Assembly: GCA_035513215.1 (NCBI GenBank)
Contig: DATKCK010000021.1
Location: 1-16,948 of the forward strand
Source: DATCZB01 sp035513215
GTDB taxonomy: Bacteria > Pseudomonadota > Gammaproteobacteria > Steroidobacterales > Rariloculaceae
Direction of reading: 5' to 3'
Length of the DNA stretch: 16,948 nucleotides
Part shown: positions 1 through 7,825 of the stretch, piece after piece
Layout: every line of letters starts with the position of its first letter
How positions within the stretch are numbered: position 1 is the stretch's first letter
Notes under the pieces: generated by a model
Databases searched by the model: none
Told to the model about the DNA's origin: nothing
What the model saw: only the letters and a program-made list of their open reading frames with translations
Made by a program: the position numbers and the translations under genes

Positions 1-138
1 TTCACTTCAGTGCCAGATCTCAAGAGAAAACTTATGCGCTACATCCGCAAATACAACGACTCACCGAAGCCCGTGAAGTGGGTCTACCGCGACCCCAACC
101 ATCGCATCACTACGGTTTCGACTGTTACAGGCCACTAG
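1..138 (+). CDS. IS630-family transposase, C-terminal fragment (5' end outside window)
   Basis: The frame is open from base 1 and ends at TAG 136-138, giving 45 residues. The residues include KRKLMRYIRKYND followed by SPKPVKW and finish in TGH. This matches the usual C-terminal end of IS630-type DDE transposases, where an RYI-x-x-YN segment is followed by a KPxxW segment and the protein often ends in a GTGH-like tail. The catalytic DDE core lies outside the window, so whether the element is intact cannot be judged. The stop codon overlaps the stop of the convergent minus-strand gene by three bases, so the end of the element must lie within or very close to that gene. The family call rests on remembered family features, not a search. 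Confidence 0.75.
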   Translation, partial: FTSVPDLKRKLMRYIRKYNDSPKPVKWVYRDPNHRITTVSTVTGH

Positions 139-1877
139 TGCCGGATCTGCGAGGTGATGTTCTCTAGCTCGTAGGCCTCGCAGGTGCCCCGCTCCATGCC
201 GACCATTCCGCCGCCACCGCCACCGCCACCGCCACCGCCACCGCCGGTGGTCAGCAGATTCGGCGTCAGCACCCAGGGCTCGAGCAGCACCTGAGGATCC
301 TCGACCGTCACTTCGTAGAGAATCTGATCGCCCTGCCGCGTAAAGCGTTCGGTGACCCTCATGTCCTCGGAGTGAAAGAAGCCGCCGCGCGCCAGCCACG
401 TTCGCGGCGTGAACCCGATCGATTCGAGCACCAGCGTATCGCCCTCCCAGTGGCCCACGGTATGTCCCGTGTACTTGGTCTGGATGATCTGCCGCTCGTC
501 ATGCTCGCGGCCGTCGGTCGGGATCACGCGGACGTCCGTGTAACCGCCACCACCATCGCGGCCGCCCGAATAGAGAAAGGTAATGTCGTTCTCCGTGTGG
601 AAGATGCGCTGGGGCGGCCCTTGCCGCGGAATCCCGAGTGGCTGACAGGTCATGACCGGATCATCGAGGTTCGTCCATTGATCGAGATAAATGACGCGGT
701 CCCAGTGCTCCGGCTTGTAGAGCGGGCGATTCGGCCCGTAGCGCGAAGCCGCCTCGAACTCGAAATCGACTGTCTGATTCCACTGTGTGCTGCAGCCCTC
801 GAGCTGGGTCGGCGCGCAGCGGCGGCTGCCATAGCGCCAGTTGAAAAACGTGCTCCTGCCGCTCCAGTTACCGGTCAGGTCGGGTTTGCCGTCGGCCAGC
901 CGCGGCGTCGGGGCGTCGGAATCGAGCACCGGTGGTTCCTGGTCGCTCGCGTAAGTCGGCATCGACTCGGTGGGGCCCACGCCCGACGGTACGGGCACGA
1001 CAACGTAGACGCTGCCGGTCTCCGTCTCGACCGTCGTCAGATCCCGAACGACCTCGCCGTCCTGACGCTCGATCGACCTTTCGGCGATATAAACCTCGAT
1101 CCTGTTCAGTGGATTGTTGAAATCGTTGTAGTCACTGTAAGCAAACTCCGTCGTCGCGCCGCCTAGCGTGACGACGACGCTCTGCGTCATATAGCGATCA
1201 TCGAGCGCTGCAACGGCCGTGGCGCCGTCGACGCCCGGAATCGGAAACGTCACGACGGGCGTGTCACCGTCCCAGTCGACCGAGGTGCTGCCGATTGTCG
1301 AGGTGCCCTCCTCCAGCAGCCCGCCGGGATTTCGCATCATCTGCAGCGGATCGATGCCGGCGCCCGCGAGCGCCGCCTTGGCCGCGCCCTGAGGGCTGGC
1401 CCAGATGCGGATCAGCCGCTCCTCGACGGCATTGGGCATCGGCGTCGCCGTGCCTTCGCCCGGGATGAGCCCGCCCCCGGGGACGTCCTCGTTCCAGGCG
1501 TACTCGCCGCTGACGACCTCGACATTCGACACCGTCTCGCCGCTGTCGACCACGCACTCGTACTGGATGCGCTGACCCACCGTCTGATAGTTCGTGCTCG
1601 CGCGATAGCGCGTCAGCGTGCAGGGCTCGCCGTCGACCTCGACCGTGCCGCTGCCCTGATACTCGAGCGAGACGATCAGCTCGTGCTCCTCGATACCGCG
1701 CAGCATGCCCATGTGCCAGGTCCAGTTGAACAGCACGGACTTCAGATCCCTCGCATCGGCCTCCGGCGTGTAGGGCGGCGGGCCGCCGCGACCGCCCTGT
1801 GCGCTCGCTGTCAGCGGCACACTGATCGCGAGAGCGAGTGCAATCGCCGTCCCGATCACCTTACGTTGCAAGACCAT
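135..1877 (-). CDS. Secreted two-part protein of unknown function with C-terminal polyglycine tract
   Basis: This 580-residue product starts at ATG 1877, preceded by a strong GAGGGGG ribosome binding site six bases away. The open frame continues upstream, but that part lies over the next gene and is a shadow. Residues 1-27 form a Sec signal peptide ending ASAQ. Residues about 28-320 are one region (YAWNEDVPGGG at 127-137, then a SDYNDF segment near 248); I recall similar sequence ahead of some exported metallo-hydrolases, but this is weak. Residues about 325-580 match a widespread uncharacterised exported family: PRLADGKPDLTGNW at 325-338, CQPLGIPR at 411-418, GHWEGDTLV at 475-483, FHSEDMRVTERF at 501-512. 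A run of 13 glycines (545-557) precedes the last 23 residues. It lies 86 bases downstream of the DUF6152-like gene on the same strand, probably in one transcript. No enzymatic function can be assigned. Confidence 0.75.
   Translation of the reverse strand: MVLQRKVIGTAIALALAISVPLTASAQGGRGGPPPYTPEADARDLKSVLFNWTWHMGMLRGIEEHELIVSLEYQGSGTVEVDGEPCTLTRYRASTNYQTVGQRIQYECVVDSGETVSNVEVVSGEYAWNEDVPGGGLIPGEGTATPMPNAVEERLIRIWASPQGAAKAALAGAGIDPLQMMRNPGGLLEEGTSTIGSTSVDWDGDTPVVTFPIPGVDGATAVAALDDRYMTQSVVVTLGGATTEFAYSDYNDFNNPLNRIEVYIAERSIERQDGEVVRDLTTVETETGSVYVVVPVPSGVGPTESMPTYASDQEPPVLDSDAPTPRLADGKPDLTGNWSGRSTFFNWRYGSRRCAPTQLEGCSTQWNQTVDFEFEAASRYGPNRPLYKPEHWDRVIYLDQWTNLDDPVMTCQPLGIPRQGPPQRIFHTENDITFLYSGGRDGGGGYTDVRVIPTDGREHDERQIIQTKYTGHTVGHWEGDTLVLESIGFTPRTWLARGGFFHSEDMRVTERFTRQGDQILYEVTVEDPQVLLEPWVLTPNLLTTGGGGGGGGGGGGGMVGMERGTCEAYELENITSQIRH
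213..242. repeat. Hexanucleotide tandem repeat (GCCACC)x5
   Basis: Five perfect copies of GCCACC run through 213-242, flanked by further GCC codons. Read on the minus strand they encode most of a 13-glycine run near the C-terminus of the secreted protein. Because the unit is six bases, gain or loss of copies would change glycine number without shifting the frame. Confidence 0.9.
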
Positions 1878-1963
1878 GCTGTTCCCCCTCGAAAAATTGG
1901 CCACCTGAGACGTGTCCGCCTGGACCGGGTCGAAGCTCGGCTCGAACCGATTCCGGCGCGAAG

Positions 1964-2356
1964 CTATTCCGGCTCGAACTCGATCGTGCTTTGATTGGGC
2001 AGGGTAATCGAGCGGATGAAGCCCAATGGGCTGCCGTCCCTCGACGGCAAATAGCTGATCGTGACCACGTCGCCGGCGATTACGGTGTTCGGCCCGCCCC
2101 GACCGAAACCAAGACTCGACAGTGTATTGGCAGACCCCGTGGTCAGAATCCAATCCGTGCTCGAACCGTCGTCGTTCGCCACCTCGATGGTCATCGCTCC
2201 GTGGGGGTTCATGAACTCCACTTTCTTGACCACGCCGGTGATCTCGCCCTGCCCCCGGATGTCGTAGACGCCCGACAGAGAATGATGAGCCAGCAACGAG
2301 CCGCTGGCTGCCAGCCAACCGCCCAGGATGACAGAACCCAGAATCCGCTTAGTCAT
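1964..2356 (-). CDS. DUF6152-like small exported protein
   Basis: This 130-residue protein starts at ATG 2356, with a GGGGA-type site about ten bases upstream. I chose this start over one 19 codons earlier because the signal peptide begins here (MTKRILGSV, hydrophobic to LLA at 21-23). The mature protein opens with HHSLSGVYD and carries EFMNPHG near residues 47-53. A His-His start followed by a V-x-x-NPH segment is the hallmark of the small periplasmic DUF6152 family, whose function is unknown. Family members often sit beside exported proteins of the type encoded next downstream, which fits a shared operon. The length is normal for the family and no truncation is seen. Confidence 0.75.
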   Translation of the reverse strand: MTKRILGSVILGGWLAASGSLLAHHSLSGVYDIRGQGEITGVVKKVEFMNPHGAMTIEVANDDGSSTDWILTTGSANTLSSLGFGRGGPNTVIAGDVVTISYLPSRDGSPLGFIRSITLPNQSTIEFEPE

Positions 2357-2553
2357 ATTCGTAAGTCCCCACAGTGATCGCACCGGGTGCCGTCCGCGAA
2401 CGCTGCTGCACACGGATCAGCTCGTATCGGAGCGTAACACCGCGGGGGCCCGGCCTCAAACGAGCGGCAGCGTAAGCCCGGGCCGGAACAAGTAATCTTA
2501 AGGTTCGGACGTGTATGATTTCCGCGTACGAGGCGGCTTACCACAACGGGCCC
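2357..2553. other. Divergent intergenic region between DUF6152-like and serine protease genes
   Basis: These 197 bases separate two genes read outward, so promoters for both units should lie here. I see the ribosome-binding-like GGGGAC on the minus side near 2366-2371 and AT-richer sequence around 2490-2520, but no convincing -35/-10 pair, operator or hairpin. The plus-strand protease frame extends into this region to an ATG at 2515, which I regard as a less likely start. Confidence 0.4.
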
Positions 2554-3465
2554 ATGAATCGAATCTCCATCGGATCCGTGCTTTCCGGGGCAGCGATGCT
2601 CGCGACCGTCGTCGCCGGAGCGAGCGTCGTCGGCAAGGATGGCCGGCGGGCGCCCGGCGCCGATGACGCCGAATTGCTCAGGGCATCAGGACTCGTCGTC
2701 TGCTCGAGGATCGTCGACGACCGGCGCCGGCGGTCGGCCGGCACCGGCACGGTCGTCGGCAGCCGCAACACCGTCGTGACGGCGGCGCATGTCTTCACCG
2801 ACGGCGGACGCCGGGGGCCGCCCGTCGAGTTCGATGCCGCCGCCGATTGCGTCTTCCGGCAGTACGACGTGCACGGCGACATCACCGCAGAAGTCGCATT
2901 CAGTCATGCCGCGATGGGGGCGTTTCGGGATAACGCAGGAGCCCCGAACCAGGACTGGGCCGTCCTCAGAACGGCCGAGCCTCTGCCCGAGTCCACGGCG
3001 GCCCTTGATTTCGCGTTCAACGGCAACGAGATCGAGAATTTGAACGGCCTCCCGATGCGAATCGTCGCCTACCACGCGGACATGGAAACCGCCAGACGAT
3101 CCCTGATGCTGTCCGAGGGCGAGCTTTTTTCCGTTGAGTACGGCGGATTTTTGCGGCTTGCGCATACGGCGGATACGGGGCGAATGTCTTCGGGCGCCGC
3201 GATCGTGCACAGAACGGAAGACGGGCAGAACGTCGTCGTCGGCATCAACCGATCGTCGGCGAACTTCGGCGACTTCAATCTCGCCGTGCCGCTATCGAGC
3301 GAGCTCGAGCAGGCGCTCAGAAGCTATGCCTACGGTCAAGTGCCGCTGCGCCGGCAGCGTCTGGCGGCCCGCGACCTGCACCCGGCACGCCACTATATAC
3401 TCCGCGTGTCGGCACACGATTCCATGGAGCAAGACGATGAAAGATCGCCATTCGATCAAACGTGA
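2554..3465 (+). CDS. Exported trypsin-like (S1/V8-type) serine protease
   Basis: This 303-residue product is read from ATG 2554. ATG 2515 is in frame, but it would put 13 polar residues before the signal-like segment MNRISIGSVLSGAAML. The trypsin fold is recognised by the histidine motif VVTAAHVF (catalytic His79), the aspartate motif DWAVLRT (Asp134) and a serine motif GRMSSGAA (probable nucleophile Ser213, followed by Gly214). The serine motif differs from the classical GDSGGP, and V8-like proteases vary here in the same way. Cys50 and Cys99 could form a disulfide around the histidine segment. It is probably periplasmic or secreted. Its last 29 bases overlap the start of the M16 peptidase gene, suggesting co-transcription and translational coupling. 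The start and precise S1 subfamily are uncertain. Confidence 0.75.
   Translation: MNRISIGSVLSGAAMLATVVAGASVVGKDGRRAPGADDAELLRASGLVVCSRIVDDRRRRSAGTGTVVGSRNTVVTAAHVFTDGGRRGPPVEFDAAADCVFRQYDVHGDITAEVAFSHAAMGAFRDNAGAPNQDWAVLRTAEPLPESTAALDFAFNGNEIENLNGLPMRIVAYHADMETARRSLMLSEGELFSVEYGGFLRLAHTADTGRMSSGAAIVHRTEDGQNVVVGINRSSANFGDFNLAVPLSSELEQALRSYAYGQVPLRRQRLAARDLHPARHYILRVSAHDSMEQDDERSPFDQT
3396..3401 (+). promoter_or_regulatory. Possible -10 element ahead of the M16 peptidase gene
   Basis: TATACT matches the sigma-70 -10 consensus (TATAAT) at five of six positions and lies in an AT-rich patch inside the end of the protease gene. Transcription would start near 3408 and leave a leader of about 29 bases before the ATG at 3437. 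No good -35 was found, so this is tentative. Confidence 0.3.
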
Positions 3466-6334
3466 GCTTGTGAGGGCCGCCGCCCTCGTCGTCGCCGGCC
3501 TCGTCACCGCATCGGCCGCGTCGGCGCAGACGACCGCGGACAGCAGCGAAATCCGCATGCCCGACGGCGTGCGGTTCATCGAGCAGGTCGACAAGGAGTC
3601 CGCCGACGATATCGTGATTCCGTACACGATGTACGAGCTCGACAATGGCCTCACGGTCATTCTCCACGAGGACCATTCGGACCCGCTGATCCATGTCGAC
3701 GTCACTTATCACGTCGGCTCGGCGCGCGAGGAGATCGGCAAATCCGGGTTCGCTCACTTCTTCGAGCACATGATGTTTCAGGGCTCGCAGAACGTCGGCG
3801 ACGAGGAGCATTTCAGAATCATCTCCGAGGCCGGCGGAACGCTGAACGGCACGACGAACTCGGACCGCACGAATTACTTCGAGACGATCCCCTCCAACCA
3901 GCTCGAGAAAGTGCTCTGGCTCGAGGCCGACCGCATGGGATTCCTGCTGCCGGCCGTGACGCAGCAGAAGTTCGAGGTGCAGCGGGAGACCGTCAAGAAC
4001 GAGCGCGGCCAGAACTACGACAACCGGCCCTACGGCTTGCTCAACGAGGTGACCGATCGCGCGCTCTTTCCTCCTGGGCACCCCTATTCATGGCAGACGA
4101 TCGGCTACATCGAGGACCTCGATCGTGCCGACCTCAACGATCTCAAGGGGTTTTTCCTGCGCTGGTACGGTCCGAACAATGCCGTCCTTTCGATCGGCGG
4201 CGACCTCGATCCCTCTCAGACACTTCAATGGATCGTGAAGTACTTCGGGCCCATCCCCAGAGGGCCGGAGGTCGAGGACCCTGTCTATGAACGCGTGACG
4301 CTCGATCAGGACCGCTATGTCTCGATGGAAGACCGCGTCCCGCTGCCGCATCTGCGAATCGCATGGCCCACCGTGCACGTCTTTCATGAGGACGAGGCGC
4401 CGCTCGATGTGCTCTCGTCGATCCTGGGAACGGACCGGACATCGCTGCTTTACAAGAACCTCGTCCGCGACGGCGCGGCCGTCACGGCCAGCGCCTCGCA
4501 TCCCTGTGGCGAGCTCGGCTGCCGGTTTTCACTCGACGCTCGCCCCAACCCTGCGAGCGACGCGAACCTCGCCGACATCGAGGCGGCCATGCGGGCGTCG
4601 CTCGCCGAGTTCGAGGAACGCGGCGTCGAGGAGGACGATCTCGTCCGGATGAAGATGCAGATACGCTTCGACACGATCTTCGGCCTGCAGAGCGTCTCCG
4701 GCAAGGTCTCGAGCCTCGCGAGCTACGCGACCTTCAACGGCACGCCGAATTACACGGCCGAGCAGATCGCGCGTTACGAGCGGGTGACGGCCGAGGACGT
4801 GATGCGCGTCTATCGTCGCTACATCGAGGACCGTCCCGCCGTGATTGTCTCGGTCGTGCCGACGGGCCAGCCGCAAGCGGCGGCCGCGCGCGACAACTGG
4901 ACGCCGCCCGAGCGCGAGATTCCGGACTATCCCGAGACCGAGATCGCCCTGCGCGAGCCCGAGGACGGCTTCGACCGGAGCATGCAACCGCCGGCCTCCG
5001 ACGAGAATCCGTCGATCATGCTCCCCGAAATCTGGCGTGACGAGCTTGCCAACGGCATCGATGTGCTCGGCGCCGTCAACGCAGAGGTGCCGCTCACGGC
5101 GATTCAGATTCAGTTCGAGGCCGGACAGCGGCATGAGCCGCTCGAGAAGCTCGGCCTGGCGTCGCTCACAGCGACCATGCTCAACGAGGCCACCGAACGC
5201 TCGACGAACGAGGAGCTGTCGAACCGGCTGCAGAAGCTCGGCTCGATCCTCATGATCGGCTCCGGCGACCGTTTTACGACCGTCACCATGCTGAGCCTCC
5301 GCGAGAATCTCGGCGACACGCTCGATATCGCGGCGGAGCGCCTTTTCATGCCGGCATTCGACGCGGCCGATTTCGCCCGCGTCAAGGACCAAACCCTGCA
5401 GCAGATCGAGCTCAGCAAGACGCAGGCGTCGCCGCTGGCCAATAGCGTGTTCGACCTCGTGCTGTTCGGCCGGGACAACAGCTTCGCCTATCCGAATGCC
5501 GGGCTGGCCGAGACGGTAACCGATATCAGCCTCGACGACGTCAAGGCCTTCTACGCGCGCGCCTACTCTCCGGCGAGCGCAACCGTCATCGCCGTCAGCG
5601 ACATCCCGCAGGACGACCTGACCGAGGCCCTCGCCTTTCTGACGGACTGGACGGGCGACAGCGCCCCGGTAGCGTCGCTCGAGCCCTTGCCCGAGCTCGC
5701 CGCAGGAACGCTCTACCTCGTCGACAAGCCCGACGCCGCGCAGTCGGAGATCCGAATCGGCAAACGCGCCCTGCCCTACGACGCGCTCGGCGAGTTCCAC
5801 CGATCGCAGCTCATGAACTTCGCGCTCGGCGGCTCGTTCAACAGCCGGATCAATCTCAACCTGCGCGAGGACAAGGGTTATACCTACGGCGCGCGCTCCC
5901 GATTCACGGGCGACGACCGCCTCGGCACCTTCGTCGCCTCGGCAGGCGTTCGGACCGATGCAACGGCGGCATCCATCGTCGAGTTCGTCGACGAGATCGA
6001 GCGGTATGCGGCCGAGGGCATCACCGAGGCGGAACTGACGTTCACGCGGCAGGCGATTGGACAGCAGGATGCGCTGCGTTACGAGACGCCGCTACAAAAG
6101 CTGAACATCCTGTCCGACATGGTGACCTACGACCTGTCCGAGGACTTCATCGAGCACCAGAACCAGATTCTCGAGCGCATTCGCAAACGCGAGATCGATA
6201 CGCTGGCGCGAGAGCATCTCGGCATCGACGAGATGATCCTCGTCGTCGTCGGCGACAAGCGCTCGATCCTGCCGAGCCTCGAGGAGCTCGAGTTTCCGAT
6301 CGTCGAGCTCGACACCGAAGGCAACCCCCTCTAG
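3437..6334 (+). CDS. M16-family zinc metallopeptidase, two tandem domains
   Basis: This 965-residue exported peptidase starts at ATG 3437, seven bases after GGAG. The open frame runs further upstream, but that part lies in the serine protease gene. Residues 1-31 are a signal peptide ending ASAQ. The N-terminal M16 domain carries the inverted zinc motif HFFEH (His107, Glu110, His111) and a downstream glutamate ligand in VKNERGQ (Glu189), so it should be catalytically active. The C-terminal domain lacks HxxEH but has the substrate-binding signature REDKGYTYGARS around residues 809-820, as in the inactive half of pitrilysin-like clamshells. M16 enzymes of this layout degrade or process peptides in the periplasm. 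It overlaps the serine protease gene and stops four bases before the convergent oxygenase gene. Confidence 0.9.
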   Translation: MKDRHSIKRELVRAAALVVAGLVTASAASAQTTADSSEIRMPDGVRFIEQVDKESADDIVIPYTMYELDNGLTVILHEDHSDPLIHVDVTYHVGSAREEIGKSGFAHFFEHMMFQGSQNVGDEEHFRIISEAGGTLNGTTNSDRTNYFETIPSNQLEKVLWLEADRMGFLLPAVTQQKFEVQRETVKNERGQNYDNRPYGLLNEVTDRALFPPGHPYSWQTIGYIEDLDRADLNDLKGFFLRWYGPNNAVLSIGGDLDPSQTLQWIVKYFGPIPRGPEVEDPVYERVTLDQDRYVSMEDRVPLPHLRIAWPTVHVFHEDEAPLDVLSSILGTDRTSLLYKNLVRDGAAVTASASHPCGELGCRFSLDARPNPASDANLADIEAAMRASLAEFEERGVEEDDLVRMKMQIRFDTIFGLQSVSGKVSSLASYATFNGTPNYTAEQIARYERVTAEDVMRVYRRYIEDRPAVIVSVVPTGQPQAAAARDNWTPPEREIPDYPETEIALREPEDGFDRSMQPPASDENPSIMLPEIWRDELANGIDVLGAVNAEVPLTAIQIQFEAGQRHEPLEKLGLASLTATMLNEATERSTNEELSNRLQKLGSILMIGSGDRFTTVTMLSLRENLGDTLDIAAERLFMPAFDAADFARVKDQTLQQIELSKTQASPLANSVFDLVLFGRDNSFAYPNAGLAETVTDISLDDVKAFYARAYSPASATVIAVSDIPQDDLTEALAFLTDWTGDSAPVASLEPLPELAAGTLYLVDKPDAAQSEIRIGKRALPYDALGEFHRSQLMNFALGGSFNSRINLNLREDKGYTYGARSRFTGDDRLGTFVASAGVRTDATAASIVEFVDEIERYAAEGITEAELTFTRQAIGQQDALRYETPLQKLNILSDMVTYDLSEDFIEHQNQILERIRKREIDTLAREHLGIDEMILVVVGDKRSILPSLEELEFPIVELDTEGNPL

Positions 6335-6338
6335 CGCG

Positions 6339-7019
6339 TCACGGGCTAGCGGCGAGGCTGAAGTTGATGGCGATCGAGATCCGCTCGCCCGTGCCCCGAT
6401 AAGGGCAGACTCCGTGCGACAGCCAACTCGGAAAGACGATGAATACGCCGGCGCGCGGCGTGAATCTGTGCGACTCGCCGAGCGATACGCAATCGGGACC
6501 AGGAAACGTCAGCTGCGGCGCGTACATCACCGGCGCCACACCCCGCGGATCGAGGATCTCGAATTCGCCGCCGAGAGAGCCGTCGGCATCGACACCCCCA
6601 TCGTCGACGTAATAGCTGACGGACCACAACGCCCCGGGGTGCGTGTGGAACTGATTGCCGTGGCCACTTCGATTGATGTTGCCCCAGCTATTGATTCGCC
6701 AGGCGAACCTGTAGCGGTTGCCTGCGCGGTCGACGGTGGCATCGTTGACGACAGCCTGCACGTAGGCCAGCAGCCTTTGCATCGGCTCACCAGCCCATTC
6801 GTGCATATCCCAGCTCGACTGCCAACCGCCGCGATTGGAGCGCTCCACCGATGCGCTCGTTTGTTCGCGAGCGAGGATGACACGCCTGAGCTCGGCGTTG
6901 AGTGACTCCGCGTCACGCACCGTGGCAATGACGATCGGCGTCGGGAAGAGTTTGAGCACCTCCACCTTGAGCGGCGAGCCAGCTCGTGGCGCCGTATTGG
7001 ATGGCATGCGTTCGGTCAT
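6339..7019 (-). CDS. 2OG-Fe(II) oxygenase, TIGR02466/PF13759 type
   Basis: This 226-residue protein starts at ATG 7019, with GAGGA at 7026-7030 six bases upstream. It has the family layout: an N-terminal LFPTP motif (24-28), a WRINSWGNI segment (107-115), a metal-binding QFHTHPGA motif (His125, His127), SYYVDD, and FPSWLSHGVCPY (196-207) with the distal His202. A basic residue in GERISIAINF (Arg213) is a candidate 2-oxoglutarate carboxylate ligand. Such enzymes use 2-oxoglutarate and O2 to hydroxylate a substrate; the substrate of this family is not established. No signal peptide is visible, so it should be cytoplasmic. It is divergent from the QW-motif gene, 50 bases away, and convergent with the M16 gene. 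A similar oxygenase domain lies beside the second QW-motif paralogue at the right edge. Confidence 0.85.
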   Translation of the reverse strand: MTERMPSNTAPRAGSPLKVEVLKLFPTPIVIATVRDAESLNAELRRVILAREQTSASVERSNRGGWQSSWDMHEWAGEPMQRLLAYVQAVVNDATVDRAGNRYRFAWRINSWGNINRSGHGNQFHTHPGALWSVSYYVDDGGVDADGSLGGEFEILDPRGVAPVMYAPQLTFPGPDCVSLGESHRFTPRAGVFIVFPSWLSHGVCPYRGTGERISIAINFSLAASP

Positions 7020-7057
7020 GTCACGTCCTCAAGCCGCCAAATCCTGAACGAGACGAT

Positions 7058-7063
7058 TATACT
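7058..7063 (+). promoter_or_regulatory. Possible -10 element giving a leaderless transcript
   Basis: TATACT ends six bases before the ATG at 7070, so a normal start site would coincide with the start codon. No Shine-Dalgarno sequence is seen upstream of that ATG. The -35 position is poor (CGCCAA at 17-base spacing), so this is suggestive only. Confidence 0.35.
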
Positions 7064-7069
7064 TGCTGC

Positions 7070-7774
7070 ATGCTAACGCCGGCCGACGTCGATACGACCA
7101 TCGGGAGCGCCATCGCATACCTGCAGAAGGTGCGCCATCCGCATGCGCTGATGTTCATGACCATCCTGCACCGGCTCTACGGCATCGAGGAGTTTGCCGA
7201 CGCAGGCAAGCGTTATGATGAGGTATTACCCGAACAACCCCCCGACAAGATACCAGTGCTCAGGGTGTTTCGACGCATTTTCGACGCCGACAACCCGCTC
7301 ATACCCGATGACTGGGACCATGTGAAGATTCCGACCGACCGCCTCATCATCTCAGCGCTCTATTGCGATCGACTCGGACTGCCCGACTCGTATGCAGAGG
7401 CGCTCCAGCGCGCCGTCAGCCAGGGCGGGTACGGCCGTACGCATGCCGTCCTGGCATGGGCCTGGATTCAGGACAATCAGTATGACCTCGAGGTGCCGGA
7501 CGGTTTTCTCGAAGAGATGTTCAGCAGCACAGTCGCGATCATCAACGACGACCCGACGAGTGTCGACGACCTCAAGCTCGAGGCCGGCGCATTTCTCTGC
7601 ATGGCACGCCAGGCCTGGCGCGTCGACCTCGGGTTCGTTCGGCGCGTCATCGCATTTCAGAATGAAGATGGCGGCTGGGGAGCCAAGGACGACTCGAACT
7701 GGCATGCCACGATCCTGGCGCTGATGATCGTGCTGCACGTAAAGTTCCCTTACGCGGCCGCTCTGATCCCCTGA
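7070..7774 (+). CDS. QW-motif, probable alpha/alpha-toroid protein (paralogue 1)
   Basis: This 234-residue protein has no signal peptide or membrane segment. The start at ATG 7070 is supported by near end-to-end alignment with the paralogue at 14811-15512. I do not recognise a named family. Its C-terminal QNEDGGWG (197-204), followed by NWHATILALMIVLH (210-223), resembles the QW repeat of terpene cyclases and prenyltransferase beta subunits, which form alpha/alpha barrels. An earlier GGYGRTHAVLAWAWIQ (119-134) could be another repeat of the same fold, and SALYCDRL (95-102) is identical in both copies. It lacks the DxDD motif of squalene-hopene cyclases and is about a third of their length, so cyclase activity is unlikely. 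It is divergent from a 2OG-Fe(II) oxygenase gene. A binding or accessory role for that oxygenase is inference from position. Confidence 0.75.
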   Translation: MLTPADVDTTIGSAIAYLQKVRHPHALMFMTILHRLYGIEEFADAGKRYDEVLPEQPPDKIPVLRVFRRIFDADNPLIPDDWDHVKIPTDRLIISALYCDRLGLPDSYAEALQRAVSQGGYGRTHAVLAWAWIQDNQYDLEVPDGFLEEMFSSTVAIINDDPTSVDDLKLEAGAFLCMARQAWRVDLGFVRRVIAFQNEDGGWGAKDDSNWHATILALMIVLHVKFPYAAALIP

Positions 7775-7803
7775 AAAAAAGCGGCGGGACAATGCCCGCC
7801 GCT
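7774..7803 (-). terminator. Intrinsic terminator of the TonB-dependent receptor gene
   Basis: A perfect nine-base stem (AGCGGCGGG, 7780-7788, pairing with CCCGCCGCT, 7795-7803) encloses a six-base loop. Read on the minus strand it is followed by seven T residues (7774-7780, the last pairing into the stem). It lies just past the receptor stop codon. The plus-strand side has no T-run after the stem, so it should act mainly for the receptor transcript. Confidence 0.88.
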
Positions 7804-7825
7804 GAGGTTTCAGAGGTCAGATGAA

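Noticed and set aside
213..242. Tandem repeat as a CRISPR or regulatory array
   Set aside because: The unit is six bases with no spacers and it is in-frame coding for glycine.
372..1166. 264-codon plus-strand open frame
   Set aside because: It is antisense to the secreted two-part protein, which has a signal peptide, ribosome binding site and conserved motifs; the frame is Arg/Val/Ala-rich as expected of a GC-rich shadow.
4529..5800. 423-codon minus-strand open frame
   Set aside because: It is antisense to the M16 peptidase C-terminal half, with skewed Arg/Gly/Leu composition and no recognisable domain.
6331..6349. CTAGC...GCTAG inverted repeat between the M16 and oxygenase genes as a terminator
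   Set aside because: The stem is only five bases, the loop nine, and no T-run follows on either strand.
7070..7774. QW-motif protein as a squalene or terpene cyclase
   Set aside because: It is about one third of cyclase length and lacks DxDD or another catalytic aspartate motif.
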